Shown piece by piece: positions 32,882-42,272 of a DNA stretch of 64,000 bases. Source of the DNA: Geothrix oryzae. Lineage in GTDB: Bacteria; Acidobacteriota; Holophagae; Holophagales; Holophagaceae. Both the position numbers and the translations under genes were made by a program. How positions within the stretch are numbered: the stretch's first letter is position 1; each line of letters starts with the position of its first letter. The notes under the pieces were generated by a model, which saw nothing but the letters and a program-made list of their open reading frames with translations, did no database searches and was not told the origin of the DNA. The stretch is taken from contig NZ_AP027079.1 of the NCBI RefSeq assembly GCF_030295385.1, positions 930,001-994,000 of the forward strand, in the 5' to 3' direction.

Positions 32882-33715
32882 TCAGGACTGGGGCTGGGAG
32901 GGGGTGAAATACAGCAGCCAGGCTTGGCTTCCGCCCATGGGGACCGGGGCCTGGGCATAGCGGGCCACCATGGGAACCTGGCCCGAGCCCAGCAGGTCGA
33001 GCAGGCCCTCGTGAAGCTTCGGATCGGGCCCCAGGATGACCTGGAGGCTTCGCCAGCCCAGCACCAGGCCATCTCCCAGCCGGTCCTTCAGGCGCTCCAC
33101 GGCGTCCGGGACCGAATGCCCGCGCAGGTCCAGCATGCCATCCACCTCCAGGGCCATGCCCGCCGCCAGCTGGAACCGGACCGGGGCCGAGGTGGCACCG
33201 GCTGCGGGAGCCGGTCCAGGAACGACCATGGGAACGAGGGGGGCGGCCTGTTCGGGCATGGGGGCGGGCGCCGGAACCAGGAGGATCGGGGAGGCGGGCG
33301 GCTGAGGCGGGGCCTGGGGCGGCGGGAGTGGCGGCGGGGCCTGATTCTGAGCCTGGACTGGCGAAAGCGGCGGCACCTGGACCTGCGGCTCCCGGTCCAG
33401 CTGTCCCTGGAGCGATCGGGCCATGGGCTTCAGACCCTTCAAGTCCTTCAGCGCTTCCTGGAAGGTTTCGGGAGTGGGGGGGAGGGGCGGGGGTGCCTCC
33501 ACCGTCGGGGCGGGCGTCAGGGGCGTTTTGACCGGGGGCCGGGAGGCGGCCGGCTTCAGGCCCATGGCCGACAGGAAGACCGAATCTTCGTCATCGAGAC
33601 TGGCCGGCCCCGCGGGTTTGGGTACGGGCTTGGGCAAGGGCTTGGCGGCCGGGCGCGCCGGATCTTCAGGAGCCAACTGCTGTTTCAACTTCGCCAGATC
33701 CTGCTTCCACGCCAT
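32882..33715 (-). CDS. Pro-rich protein with C-terminal Smr-like domain
   Basis: 277 residues, GAGG upstream of ATG 33715. Residues 20-185 are Pro/Ala/Gln-rich and probably disordered. Residues about 195-270 resemble the Smr nuclease domain of MutS2: LDLRGHSVPDAVERLKDRL (DLRG instead of DLHG) and RSLQVILGPDPKLHEGLL in place of the usual GxGxG loop. Loss of the GxG suggests that nuclease activity is gone or changed. Co-directional with the PfkB gene. Confidence 0.65.
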   Translation of the reverse strand: MAWKQDLAKLKQQLAPEDPARPAAKPLPKPVPKPAGPASLDDEDSVFLSAMGLKPAASRPPVKTPLTPAPTVEAPPPLPPTPETFQEALKDLKGLKPMARSLQGQLDREPQVQVPPLSPVQAQNQAPPPLPPPQAPPQPPASPILLVPAPAPMPEQAAPLVPMVVPGPAPAAGATSAPVRFQLAAGMALEVDGMLDLRGHSVPDAVERLKDRLGDGLVLGWRSLQVILGPDPKLHEGLLDLLGSGQVPMVARYAQAPVPMGGSQAWLLYFTPSQPQS

Positions 33716-33925
33716 GAACCATCCTCATTCAGTCCAGAGTAGGCCATCGCGGCCCAGGCCCAAAGCCCGCTGTTGCAATTGCACCGCCCTGAGGCAAAAC
33801 GCCGCGGTGGCTCTCCCCCTTCAACCGGAGTAAGCTGCGCGGGATCCAAGGATTGACGCCACTTGGCGTAACCTGGCACACCCTTCGCTCCGTAGCCATC
33901 CAAACCGCTCTTCCCTGGAGGCCCC

Positions 33926-34579
33926 ATGCGCCGCTCCGCCCCGCTGCTCCTGCTCCCCCTGCTCCTTGCTTCGGGAGCCACCCTCTCGGCCCAGAGCCCG
34001 CACATCGGGTTCAGCCTGAACCTGCTCTTCCCCACGGGGGACTTCGCCAGCCAGACCTACCCCGCCTACTTCAGCCCCAGCGCCGGCCGCGTCATCGCCC
34101 CCCAGAAGGAGACCTACGATGTGGGCCTGGGCGGCAGCTTCACGGTCAGCTTCCCCGTGGACCGCAGCCTGGCGATCCGCCTGAACCTCAGCGGGTCGGC
34201 GGAAAACGGCACCAACCGGGCCCCGGGCGAAACCAGCATCAACCTCCGCCACTCGCAGTTCAACCTGGGGGGCGACCTGCAGATCTTCCCCCAGGGCACG
34301 GCCTTCCGGCACCGCGGGCTCTATTTCGTGGCCGGTCTTTCCGCGGACTTCGAGCAGTTCGACCGCAGCTTCGGCGATCCGCTGTACGACTACACGGACA
34401 CCACGCGCAAGAGCCGCATGGGCGGCTCGCTGGGCCTCGGCCACAGCTTCGGCTACGACGCGGGGATGCGGTTCACCCTGGAAGCCACCTTCCACAAGAC
34501 CCTCACCAGCCACGATGTCGCCGCCGGCGATCCTCCGGCCACCGACTTCGTGAAGGTGGGGTTCGGCTTCGTCTTCTGA
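33926..34579 (+). CDS. Outer-membrane beta-barrel protein
   Basis: 217 residues. Signal peptide MRRSAPLLLLPLLLASGATLSAQ, alternating amphipathic strands (IGFSLNLLFPTGDF, LAIRLNLSGSAEN, QFNLGGDLQIFP, GLYFVAGLSADFEQF) and a C-terminal Phe (VKVGFGFVF), the standard BAM recognition end. Likely an eight-stranded OmpW/OmpA-like barrel. GGAGG precedes the ATG. Confidence 0.8.
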   Translation: MRRSAPLLLLPLLLASGATLSAQSPHIGFSLNLLFPTGDFASQTYPAYFSPSAGRVIAPQKETYDVGLGGSFTVSFPVDRSLAIRLNLSGSAENGTNRAPGETSINLRHSQFNLGGDLQIFPQGTAFRHRGLYFVAGLSADFEQFDRSFGDPLYDYTDTTRKSRMGGSLGLGHSFGYDAGMRFTLEATFHKTLTSHDVAAGDPPATDFVKVGFGFVF

Positions 34580-34592
34580 GGAGCCTCCGGTT

Positions 34593-34628
34593 CACGAAAA
34601 AGCGGCCCCGCGGGGCCGCTTTTTCGTG
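34593..34628. terminator. Perfect 36-base palindrome, bidirectional terminator
   Basis: CACGAAAAAGCGGCCCCG / CGGGGCCGCTTTTTCGTG with A and T runs on both sides; serves the convergent barrel protein and coiled-coil genes. Confidence 0.9.
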
Positions 34629-34645
34629 GGAACAAGGCCGGGGGG

Positions 34646-35506
34646 TCAGCCTTTCTTCTTGGGGGCGGACTTCCGCTTCTTCGCGGGTTTCGCCGGTTCG
34701 GGCGCCTCGTCCTTGCCCAGGAGGCCGCTCACCAGCCGGGCGACATCCTTGTTGGCCGGGTCGAGCTTCTGGAGGCGGCGGGCGTAGGTGAGCCGTTCGG
34801 ATTGAGGCCGGGCATCGTCGGCCTTCACCTGCTCGAGCTTCTCGGCCACGAAGCGGGTGGTGCCGCCGGCCTCGGCCATCTCGGCCTTCTCCTTGGCGAG
34901 AAAGGCCTGCCAGTCGGTCGCGGCCTTGGCCGTGCCGTCCTTGGTCTGGCGCAGCCGGGTCAGGATGCCCTCGATGTCCTTCAGGGCCCGCTCGCTGTGG
35001 GCGATGGCGGCCTTCTGCTCATCCATGAAGATCTTCAGCTGCTGGCGGACCTTCATCTGCTCCTGGGACAGCCCGGGCGCCTCTTCGAGCTCTTTGAGGC
35101 GGGGGGCCTGCTTGGCCATGGCGTCCTGGAACTCGCGGAGCTTGAGCTCATGCTCCATGCGGGTCTTGGCCAGCAGGGGCTCAGCGGTGTGGAGGTTCTC
35201 CTCCGCCACCGCCTGGGCCTTCTGCAGGTGGACGACCGCGTCCTCCCAACTGCCCTCGGCCACGCAGGCGCGGGCCGCCAGGCTGCGCAGGGCCACCAGG
35301 GCGTGCATGTCGTTGTAGTCCGAGGGATTCACGGTGAGGCCTTCACGGCCCAGGAGGGCCTCGACGCCCCGGCGCACGGTGGGGGCATCGCCCCGTTCCA
35401 GCTGGATTTCCCAGGGGCCCCTCACCTCCTTGAAGCGGTCGGTGAGGTTCTGGGCGCCCAGGCTCGTGGCCAGGGCGCAGGCAAGCAGGAAACCGAGGCG
35501 GCTCAT
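34646..35506 (-). CDS. Secreted coiled-coil protein, Lys-rich C-terminus
   Basis: 286 residues. Signal peptide (LGFLLACALATSLGAQ), long helices with Glu/Lys/Gln (EENLHTAEPLLAKTRMEHELKL...), then a TPR-like end (YARRLQKLDPANKDVARLVSGLL) and a tail of Ala/Pro/Lys. The gene upstream has the same plan and also ends with a Lys-rich tail, so the two look paralogous. Function unknown; periplasmic scaffold likely. Confidence 0.7.
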   Translation of the reverse strand: MSRLGFLLACALATSLGAQNLTDRFKEVRGPWEIQLERGDAPTVRRGVEALLGREGLTVNPSDYNDMHALVALRSLAARACVAEGSWEDAVVHLQKAQAVAEENLHTAEPLLAKTRMEHELKLREFQDAMAKQAPRLKELEEAPGLSQEQMKVRQQLKIFMDEQKAAIAHSERALKDIEGILTRLRQTKDGTAKAATDWQAFLAKEKAEMAEAGGTTRFVAEKLEQVKADDARPQSERLTYARRLQKLDPANKDVARLVSGLLGKDEAPEPAKPAKKRKSAPKKKG

Positions 35507-35537
35507 GGACGCTCCTTCCAGGTGGGGTTCGGCGCGA

Positions 35538-36545
35538 TCACTTCTTCTTCGCGCTGCCCTTCTTCGCGCCCTTGGCTTCCTTCACGAAGGGCTCCTTGCC
35601 CTGCTTCAGGTTGTCCAGGGCCTTCTGGGCGCCCGCGTTGCCGGGATCGAGCACCAGCAGGCGGTTGAGGAAGGCCGCCTGGGCCTGGGAGCCGTTGAGC
35701 TTGGTGACATTCTCGGGGTTGCGAAGCACCGCATCGACCCAGTTCTTCTTGCCGACGATCTTCACCTTCTTGATCACCTGCTCGGTGTTGAACTTGGTGA
35801 TCTCGTCGTTCTGGCTGGCCAGGACCTCCTTGGACTTGGCGGCAGCCTCCTCCGCGGCCTTCAGCAGGCCGTCGGCCTCCTTGCGGTTCTCGGCGAGCAC
35901 CTTGGTGATCTTGGGGGCATTGCCGAGGTTCTGCTTGTGGACGGGCAGGGCCGCGGCGATCTGATCGAGCTCCTGCTGCTCCTGGGGCGCCTTGGCGATC
36001 CGCGCCTTGAGTTCTTCCATGGCCTTGGCATCCAGCTTCTTCGTCTTGGCGTTCACCGCGGCCACATCCTCCTGAAGGGCGTTCAGGCTGGCCTGCAGCT
36101 CCTGCTGGCGGGACGCGTTCTTGGTGAGGTAGTCCTGGGAGTCCTTGGCGGCCTTCTCCCACTGGGCGGCGATGGGGGCCTGAGCCTTGTCCAGGTCGGC
36201 GCGGATGGCCTGGGCGGCCTTGACCCGCTTCTGCTGGATCTCCACGGCCTTCTCCCACTGGCCGGATTCGGCGGCCACATTGGCCCAGAGGCGATAGAGG
36301 GACATGAGGCCCTGGGCGTTGTCCAGGCTCAGGCCGATGGTCTGGAGGTTCGCGCCGTTGAAGGCGGGCCGCTCGGCGGGAACCAGGGTCTCCATCTTCG
36401 CCAGCGCTTCCTGGGCCTGGAAGGTCTTGAGCATCTGGTTGATGCCGGGCAGCTCGGTGTTGAACCGCTGGGCGAGATCGGCGCTGGTGGGGGCCTGGGC
36501 GACCAGTGCCACGGCGGAGAAAAGAACGATAGGCATCGGGCGCAT
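35538..36545 (-). CDS. Secreted coiled-coil protein, paralog of its neighbour
   Basis: 335 residues from ATG 36545 (GGAG upstream). Signal peptide MRPMPIVLFSAVALVAQA. Helical throughout with Ala/Lys/Glu/Gln, e.g. residues 95-250; ends with NRLLVLDPGNAGAQKALDNLKQG and a Lys-rich tail KEAKGAKKGSAKKK. Thirty-one bases separate it from the gene at 34,646-35,506, which it resembles in layout. Possibly one operon. Unknown function. Confidence 0.7.
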   Translation of the reverse strand: MRPMPIVLFSAVALVAQAPTSADLAQRFNTELPGINQMLKTFQAQEALAKMETLVPAERPAFNGANLQTIGLSLDNAQGLMSLYRLWANVAAESGQWEKAVEIQQKRVKAAQAIRADLDKAQAPIAAQWEKAAKDSQDYLTKNASRQQELQASLNALQEDVAAVNAKTKKLDAKAMEELKARIAKAPQEQQELDQIAAALPVHKQNLGNAPKITKVLAENRKEADGLLKAAEEAAAKSKEVLASQNDEITKFNTEQVIKKVKIVGKKNWVDAVLRNPENVTKLNGSQAQAAFLNRLLVLDPGNAGAQKALDNLKQGKEPFVKEAKGAKKGSAKKK

Positions 36546-36627
36546 GGCCACTCCACAAAAAAGTCCAGGTCCCAGGGTAGCGAAAAGGCCCCCGAACCGC
36601 CCGGTCCGAGGAAAACTTGTGATGGGA

Positions 36628-38556
36628 TCAGGCCCCCCCGCGCTTCTCCTCCAGATCCAGCCATTCCAGTTCAAGGACTTCCTGCTCGGCCCGGACCGCC
36701 TCCCGGTCCCGGAGGGCCTGGTGGCCGGGGCCATCGGAGGCCAGGAAGGCCGAGGGATCCGCCAGGCAGGCGTCCACGGTGGCCAGCCGGGCGTGGAGGG
36801 CATCCAGGGCCGCCTCCACCTCCGCGAGCCGCCGCTGTTCCTTCTGGGACAGACCGGGCTTCCGGGGCCGGGGCGAATCGGCCTTGGCGGCCGGCCTGGA
36901 GGCCTCGGCCTTCACGGGTTCCTGAGCCGCCGCCCGGGCCTCCCGGAGGCTCCGCACCGTGGAGGGGGCTCCCTCGTACAGCTCCCACCGCGGCGTTCCT
37001 GCGGGGTTCCAGGCCAGGGTGTGCGTGGCCACCTGGTCGAGGAAGAAGCGGTCGTGGCTCACCAGCAGCAGGGTGCCGCCGAAGCCGAGCAGGGCCTCTT
37101 CGAGGTTCTGGAGGGTGGGGATGTCCAGATCGTTCGTGGGTTCGTCCAGCACCAGCAGGTCCGCGGGGCTGAGCATGGCCTTGGCCAGCAGGAGGCGGTT
37201 GCGCTCGCCGCCGCTGAGGGTGGCGGCGGGCCGGGCCTGCTGGTCCACGGGGAAGCCGAACCGGGTGAGATAGACATGGGCCAGGACGGTGCCGTTGCCG
37301 GTGTCCACCAGCGCGGCCCGATCCGCGAGGTTGTCGAGGATGCTGCGGGCGCCGTCCAGCTCGCCCCGCCCCTGGGAGATGGTGGTGGCGGCCATTTTCG
37401 GGTGCCGGACCACTTCGCCGGCCGTGGCCTCCAGCTCCCCGAGCAGCACCTTGAGGAGGGTGGATTTCCCGCAGCCGTTGGGGCCCAGCAGGGCGATGCG
37501 CATGCCGCGCTGCAGAGAGAGGTCCAGGCCGCCCAGCAGCTCGGCCCCTCCGGGGTAGGCGAAGCGCAGGCCCTCGGCGCGGATCAGGGCATCGCTCCGG
37601 TTCCCGCCGGCGGCGAAGGTCAGGCCCTGCCGGATCTCCAGGCGGGTGCGGTCCTCCACCGTGTCCTTCAGATCCAGGACCTCCTGGATGCGGAGCTTGG
37701 ACTTGCGGGTGCGGGCCTTGGCCCCGCGGCGCAGCCAGGCCATCTCGCGGCGCAGGCGGTTCTGCATGTGCTCGGTGAGGCGCGATTCCCGGAACTCCCG
37801 GTCGGACTTCTCCAGCAGGTAGTCGCTGTAGCCTCCTTCATAGCTGCGGAGGGCACCGTCCTCCAGCTCCAGCATCCGGGTGGCCACGGCGTCCAGCAGG
37901 TGGCGGTCGTGGGTGATGAGGAGCAGGGCGCCTTCATAGGCCTGGAGCCAGGCCTCGAGCCGCTCCACCTGGTCCGGGTCCAGGTGGTTGGTGGGCTCGT
38001 CGAGCACCAGCACATCGGGTTCCTTGAGCCAAGCCTGGGCCAGGGCCACCCGCTTGCGCCAGCCGCCGGACAGGGATTCCACCTCCGCGTCCAGGTCGTC
38101 CAGGTTCCAGACGGTGGCCGCGGCCTTGAGGCGGGGGGTCAGATCCCAGCCCCAGCGCTCGAGGTGGTGCTCAACGCTTTGCAATTCGTCAAGAAGACGG
38201 GCCTCGGCCGCCCCGGAGGCGCCGTGGAGGGTCTCGTGGATCTGCTGGTGGCGGGCCAGGAGGAGCGAATGGTCCGCCAGGGACGCTTCCAGAGCCTGCC
38301 GGACCGTGGCTCCCGGGGCGAAATGGGGTTCCTGGCTCAGCCGCGCCACCCGCAGTCCCTGGGTGAGGACCACCTCGCCGGAATCCGGCGCCTCGTCGTT
38401 CGAAAGCAGGCGGAAGAGCGTGCTCTTCCCCGCGCCGTTGCGGCCGATGAGTCCAACTTTCTCGCCCTGGAAGAGACCGAGGCTCAATCCATCCAAGATG
38501 GCTGTCGCGCCATATCGTTTCGTGACATTGATCAAACTCAGGGCGATGGACGGCAA
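36628..38556 (-). CDS. uup: ABC-F family ATPase, Uup type
   Basis: 642 residues from TTG 38556, chosen for GAGGAG just upstream and for family alignment (LPSIALSLINVTKRYG). Two ATPase domains: Walker A GRNGAGKST and GPNGCGKST, signatures LSGGWRKR and LSGGERNR, Walker B VLDEPTNHLD and VLDEPTNDLD. The C-terminal coiled coil (SQKEQRRLAEVEAALDALHARL...) is typical of Uup, which binds branched DNA and the ribosome. No membrane segments. Divergent from a MarR regulator with about 70 bases between. Confidence 0.9.
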   Translation of the reverse strand: MPSIALSLINVTKRYGATAILDGLSLGLFQGEKVGLIGRNGAGKSTLFRLLSNDEAPDSGEVVLTQGLRVARLSQEPHFAPGATVRQALEASLADHSLLLARHQQIHETLHGASGAAEARLLDELQSVEHHLERWGWDLTPRLKAAATVWNLDDLDAEVESLSGGWRKRVALAQAWLKEPDVLVLDEPTNHLDPDQVERLEAWLQAYEGALLLITHDRHLLDAVATRMLELEDGALRSYEGGYSDYLLEKSDREFRESRLTEHMQNRLRREMAWLRRGAKARTRKSKLRIQEVLDLKDTVEDRTRLEIRQGLTFAAGGNRSDALIRAEGLRFAYPGGAELLGGLDLSLQRGMRIALLGPNGCGKSTLLKVLLGELEATAGEVVRHPKMAATTISQGRGELDGARSILDNLADRAALVDTGNGTVLAHVYLTRFGFPVDQQARPAATLSGGERNRLLLAKAMLSPADLLVLDEPTNDLDIPTLQNLEEALLGFGGTLLLVSHDRFFLDQVATHTLAWNPAGTPRWELYEGAPSTVRSLREARAAAQEPVKAEASRPAAKADSPRPRKPGLSQKEQRRLAEVEAALDALHARLATVDACLADPSAFLASDGPGHQALRDREAVRAEQEVLELEWLDLEEKRGGA

Positions 38557-38626
38557 GAAAGGCTCCTCGGACCTTTCAGATTCCCATAGTTGGAGTGATC
38601 CTTGGCGCGAAGATGCCGAGGAATCC

Positions 38627-39130
38627 ATGACGCTACAGGAAGAACTCCAGTTGTCGAAGCTCCCGCCCCCGGGGGTCCAGCTGATGCTTCAGCTGATGCT
38701 CACGCGAGAGGCGGTGGTCCGGGTCCAGGAGCGGCTCTTCGAGGCGCATGGCCTCACCATCCAGCAATACAATGTCCTGCGCATCGTCCGCGGCGGCCCG
38801 GTGAAGGGCCATCCGATCTACGAGATCGAGGGGCGCATGATCTACCGGTTCGCCAATGTGACGCGGCTGGTGGATCGGCTTGAGGTGCAGGGCCTTCTGA
38901 AGCGCGTGGCGGATCCCAAGGATCGCCGCGTGAGCCGGGTAGTCATCACCCCGAAGGGCCGTCGCCTCATGGAGCGCCTGGATGAGCCCGTCGAGTCTCT
39001 CTCCACCTCCATCACCAGCTGCTGCGACGAGTCGGAATGCCTGGCCATGGCCGACCAGCTGGAGCGCCTGCGGGAGCACTGTCAGCAGCAGGACGGCATG
39101 CCGGAAGCCCTGGTGGGCGCCGTCAACTGA
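38627..39130 (+). CDS. MarR-family transcription regulator
   Basis: 167 residues. Winged-helix core: LTIQQYNVLRIVRGG, ANVTRLVDRLEVQGLLKRVADPKDRRVSRVVITPKG, the DxRxxx wing intact. C-terminal CCDESEC may hold a redox or metal sensor (three Cys nearby), but this is speculative. It stands divergent from uup and may control it. Its end overlaps the convergent transglutaminase gene by 8 bases. Confidence 0.88.
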   Translation: MTLQEELQLSKLPPPGVQLMLQLMLTREAVVRVQERLFEAHGLTIQQYNVLRIVRGGPVKGHPIYEIEGRMIYRFANVTRLVDRLEVQGLLKRVADPKDRRVSRVVITPKGRRLMERLDEPVESLSTSITSCCDESECLAMADQLERLREHCQQQDGMPEALVGAVN

Positions 39131-40877
39131 CCTTGACCATCAACCGATCCAGGAGGGTGTAGGCGGTTCCTTCCGCGACGCCGTCCAGGCGCAGCCAGTG
39201 GCCGCCACCCAGGTTCATCCAGAGCCGCCGCTCTGAGGGGTTCCACCAGCCTTCGCGGAGGGTGCGGGGGCCCGCCAGCTTCTGGGCGCCCTTCAGCTGG
39301 GCCGAAGTCGGCCGCGGGGTGGCCTCGACCGTCCAGGCGCCCAAGGCCAGGACCCCCTTCCTCAGGCTCCACTGTACGCCCGGAAACCGCAGCTGGCTGC
39401 CATCCGGGGCGGTGACCTGATCGCCTTCGATGCGGATGCCGGCGCCCCAGGAGGCCGGGCCGTCCTTTTCGGGCACCCAGCGGAGGCTGGAAAAGGCCAT
39501 GGCCGCGCCTTCCCAGCCCACGGTGCCGAGGTCAGCAAGGTCCGTGTCGCCGAGCTTGATGCGGAGGGCCGAGGCCGGCGCCTGGTCGAAGGTGGGGTCC
39601 ACGGGGACCCAGCGGTCCTGGAGCTTCACCTCCACCCAGAAGTGCAACCCCAGGGTCTCGCCCAGGCCCACCCATCCCGTGACGCCGCGGGCCGGCACGC
39701 CCAGGCGCCGCAGGAGCGCCACCGCCAGCACGCCGTGTTCCGTGCAGTCCCCCCGGGGCGTGCGACAGACTTCCAGCGCCGAGGCGAAGCCCACGGTGAA
39801 GTCCTTGTCGGTGATCCACTCGAAGACGAAGCCAGTCACCCGCTTCGCCAAGTCCCACCGGGACAGGCCCGGGGGCAGGGCCAGGCGCTGGAGCAGGCCG
39901 TCGAAGGCGGGGTCGCGGAACGGCACCAGGGGACTCGGCGCCAGGTAGCGGGCCTCCTCCGCGGTAGGGGGCCCGGTCACCGGTCGCTGAGCCGCCTCGC
40001 GGGGATCGGGAGCTGCGGCGCGCCGCAGGCGCCAGCGGCCGCCGGGCAGGCGCTGCTGCTGGGCATCCTGGGGCAGGTCGGGTGGGGTCCCCTCCGCTTT
40101 CAGTGTCGATTCCCGCAGCCAGGGCTGAAAGGGGTGCGGCGGCAGGGTCTGGAGGGTGCGCTCGAAGAACCCTTCCAGCCCTTTGGCCAGAGGCGCCGGA
40201 GGGGGCAGTTCCGCCCGCTGCATGAGGAGGGTGAGGCCGCCCATCTCAGTCTTCTGACACAACTCGCCGGCGGTCGGGGAGATCCAGGTTTCCACGGGCG
40301 AGGTCGCGGTGCCTTGGGTCTCCTGGCCCTTGAAGCGCACGGCATCCGGGAAGCCGGGCAGGGGGTCCGGCCCCACCGGTTCCAGGCTGAGGGTGCCCCA
40401 CTGCTGGACGGGGAAGGAGAAGGTCGTGGCCGTCACGGGGCGGCGCAGGCGGGCGGCCTCCATCAGGCGCGCCTCGAGGTCCTCGGGCCAGAGGATGGCC
40501 CCGGCGGGGACCTCCTTCTGCAGCGCCGCCCCATTCACGGGGTGGAGGCGGAGGATTCCGGGGGTCGCCGGCGACCATTCGGCTCGACCCTCGAAGGGGT
40601 CCTTGGAGAGCTGGAGCCGCCAGGTGAAGGTGATGGCCCCGTCGGCGGCCCGCCGGGCGGTCTGATCCACCTCCTGGCGGATCTCCTCCCCCAGGCGGGC
40701 CAGGACCATCCACTCGCGGCTGCGGACTTCGCGGAGGCCGACCGTGATGCGGGTCTGCTGGGAGGCTCCGCCCACTTCCTGACCGCCCACCCACTGGCGG
40801 AAGTTCCGCAGGGGCGCCTCCTGGGCGAGAAGGACGATTCCGCTGAGGGCCACCACGAGAAGGGGGGATGCGCGCAT
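39123..40877 (-). CDS. Secreted transglutaminase-like (cysteine protease-fold) protein
   Basis: 584 residues. Signal peptide LLVVALSGIVLLAQE. Core in the C-terminal half: catalytic Cys in RGDCTEHGVLAVALLRRLGVPAR near 378, His in LGLHFWVEVKL near 409, Asp in PVDPTFDQ near 424. This is the transglutaminase-like family often acting as peptidase or amidase. The N-terminal 350 residues are beta-rich with many Pro. Probably periplasmic or outer-face. Confidence 0.85.
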   Translation of the reverse strand: MRASPLLVVALSGIVLLAQEAPLRNFRQWVGGQEVGGASQQTRITVGLREVRSREWMVLARLGEEIRQEVDQTARRAADGAITFTWRLQLSKDPFEGRAEWSPATPGILRLHPVNGAALQKEVPAGAILWPEDLEARLMEAARLRRPVTATTFSFPVQQWGTLSLEPVGPDPLPGFPDAVRFKGQETQGTATSPVETWISPTAGELCQKTEMGGLTLLMQRAELPPPAPLAKGLEGFFERTLQTLPPHPFQPWLRESTLKAEGTPPDLPQDAQQQRLPGGRWRLRRAAAPDPREAAQRPVTGPPTAEEARYLAPSPLVPFRDPAFDGLLQRLALPPGLSRWDLAKRVTGFVFEWITDKDFTVGFASALEVCRTPRGDCTEHGVLAVALLRRLGVPARGVTGWVGLGETLGLHFWVEVKLQDRWVPVDPTFDQAPASALRIKLGDTDLADLGTVGWEGAAMAFSSLRWVPEKDGPASWGAGIRIEGDQVTAPDGSQLRFPGVQWSLRKGVLALGAWTVEATPRPTSAQLKGAQKLAGPRTLREGWWNPSERRLWMNLGGGHWLRLDGVAEGTAYTLLDRLMVKVS

Positions 40878-40917
40878 CCCCCCAGTCTATCGGCCGGATG
40901 GCCCCGGAAGGCCCGCT

Positions 40918-41382
40918 TCAGCCGGCCATGCCGGCGGCCCTGCGCAGGTGGTGCATGCGCTCGCGCCGGTGGGCCTGGGCGGTGCCGCGCAGGTCGGCGG
41001 CCTTGGCCCGCTGCTCCGGGGTGAGGACGGCATCGACTTCCTGGCGGATCGAGCGGCCCGCCAGCATCATCTCGAAGCGCGCCGCCGAGGCCTTGTCGTG
41101 CAGGGTCCGCAGCTGGGCCTCGGGGGTGGCGGCGTCGCGGAAGGCCGCCTGGAGGGCCGTCTGGGCCAGGCGCACGGCTTCGCGGCGGGCGGTCATGTCA
41201 GGGCGGTGCTTTTCGTGGATGGCCTGGATGCTGGTCTTCTGGGCCTCGGTCAGGTCCAGGACACGGGCCATGCGCCCGCCCCGCGGGCCGGAACCGGGGC
41301 CGGGCATCTCGAGACCAGGCTGGGCCAGGAGGGGGAGCGCGCTGAGGGCGAGGACCGCAAGGGATCGGGTCAGGGGGGTCAT
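40918..41382 (-). CDS. Spy/CpxP-like periplasmic protein
   Basis: 154 residues from ATG 41382 with GGAG upstream. Signal peptide MTPLTRSLAVLALSALPLLAQ. Contains LDLTEAQKTSIQAIHEKHRPDM and VLTPEQRAKAADLRG, the paired LTxxQ motifs of Spy/CpxP-type helical chaperones or metal sensors. Met, His and Arg are frequent at the end (MHHLRRAAGMAG). Divergent from recO. No CpxAR-like two-component pair is nearby. Confidence 0.8.
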   Translation of the reverse strand: MTPLTRSLAVLALSALPLLAQPGLEMPGPGSGPRGGRMARVLDLTEAQKTSIQAIHEKHRPDMTARREAVRLAQTALQAAFRDAATPEAQLRTLHDKASAARFEMMLAGRSIRQEVDAVLTPEQRAKAADLRGTAQAHRRERMHHLRRAAGMAG

Positions 41383-41469
41383 GGGCTTCTCCTTCGAGGC
41401 GGTCATCGGCAGCCTCGTCATGAGAGACACCGGCGGAGCGGCGAGGTTGAATCCGGGCAGACTGGAAAG

Positions 41470-42207
41470 GTGATCCGTACCTGCGCTGCGATCGTCCTCA
41501 AAGCGGTGCCCTTTTCTGAGGGCGGGGCGGTGGTGTCCTTTCTGTCCGAGCACGGGGAGCGGCTCAAGGGTCTGGCCAAGGGCGTGAAGAAGCCCACGGC
41601 CAAGTGGGTGGCGGCCTTCGAGCCCCTGGGCATGGTGCGGGTGAGCTTCTTCGGGAAGGAGCAGACTGAGCTGAAGCGGGTCACCCGCTGCGAGCTGGCC
41701 TTCAGTCCCCTGACCCTGGGCCACCTGGAGTCCAGCCTGGTGATGGCCTGCCTGGCCGATCTCTTCGACCGCGTGGCCCGGGAAGGCGTGGAGGACGACC
41801 GGCTCTACCGCCTGCTGAGCGCTTGCGGACGGGCGCTCAAGGCCGACCCGGACAACGCCCTGGGCATCCTGGCCTATGCGGAGCACTGGCTGCTTCACTG
41901 CATGGGCCTGCTTCCCCACCCGCGGATCTGCGGGCGCTGCGGGAACGAGGCGGCTCCGCTCGCCCTGCTCAGCCCGGACCAGGGCTGGTGCTGCACGGCC
42001 TGCACGCCGGTGGATCGAACCGAGGCCCTGCCGCCTGGAAGCCGCGAGCACCTTCGGCGCCTGCGGGCCGGGGGCGCCGAGACGGCTCCCCGGGTGGAGG
42101 CCGCCGACGAGGCCCAGACCGCCGTGACGGCCCTGCTCCGGGCCCGGCTCCTCCAGGAGCTCGGCGGGGGGCTCCGCAGCTACGATGTGCTCTGGCAGGC
42201 GCTCTGA
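41470..42207 (+). CDS. recO: DNA repair protein RecO
   Basis: 245 residues from GTG 41470. N-terminal OB fold (TCAAIVLKAVPFSEGGAVVSFLSEHG, GLAKGVKK), helical middle and a C-terminal zinc finger CGRCGN ... CCTAC. RecO loads RecA with RecF/RecR at gaps. Length is normal. The next gene begins 65 bases later on the same strand. Confidence 0.88.
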   Translation: MIRTCAAIVLKAVPFSEGGAVVSFLSEHGERLKGLAKGVKKPTAKWVAAFEPLGMVRVSFFGKEQTELKRVTRCELAFSPLTLGHLESSLVMACLADLFDRVAREGVEDDRLYRLLSACGRALKADPDNALGILAYAEHWLLHCMGLLPHPRICGRCGNEAAPLALLSPDQGWCCTACTPVDRTEALPPGSREHLRRLRAGGAETAPRVEAADEAQTAVTALLRARLLQELGGGLRSYDVLWQAL

Positions 42208-42272
42208 GGGGCCTGCGCGCCCGTGACCGGACCAAACTTGGCCCTGGAACGGCCCGTGCCGATGGGGCTTCC

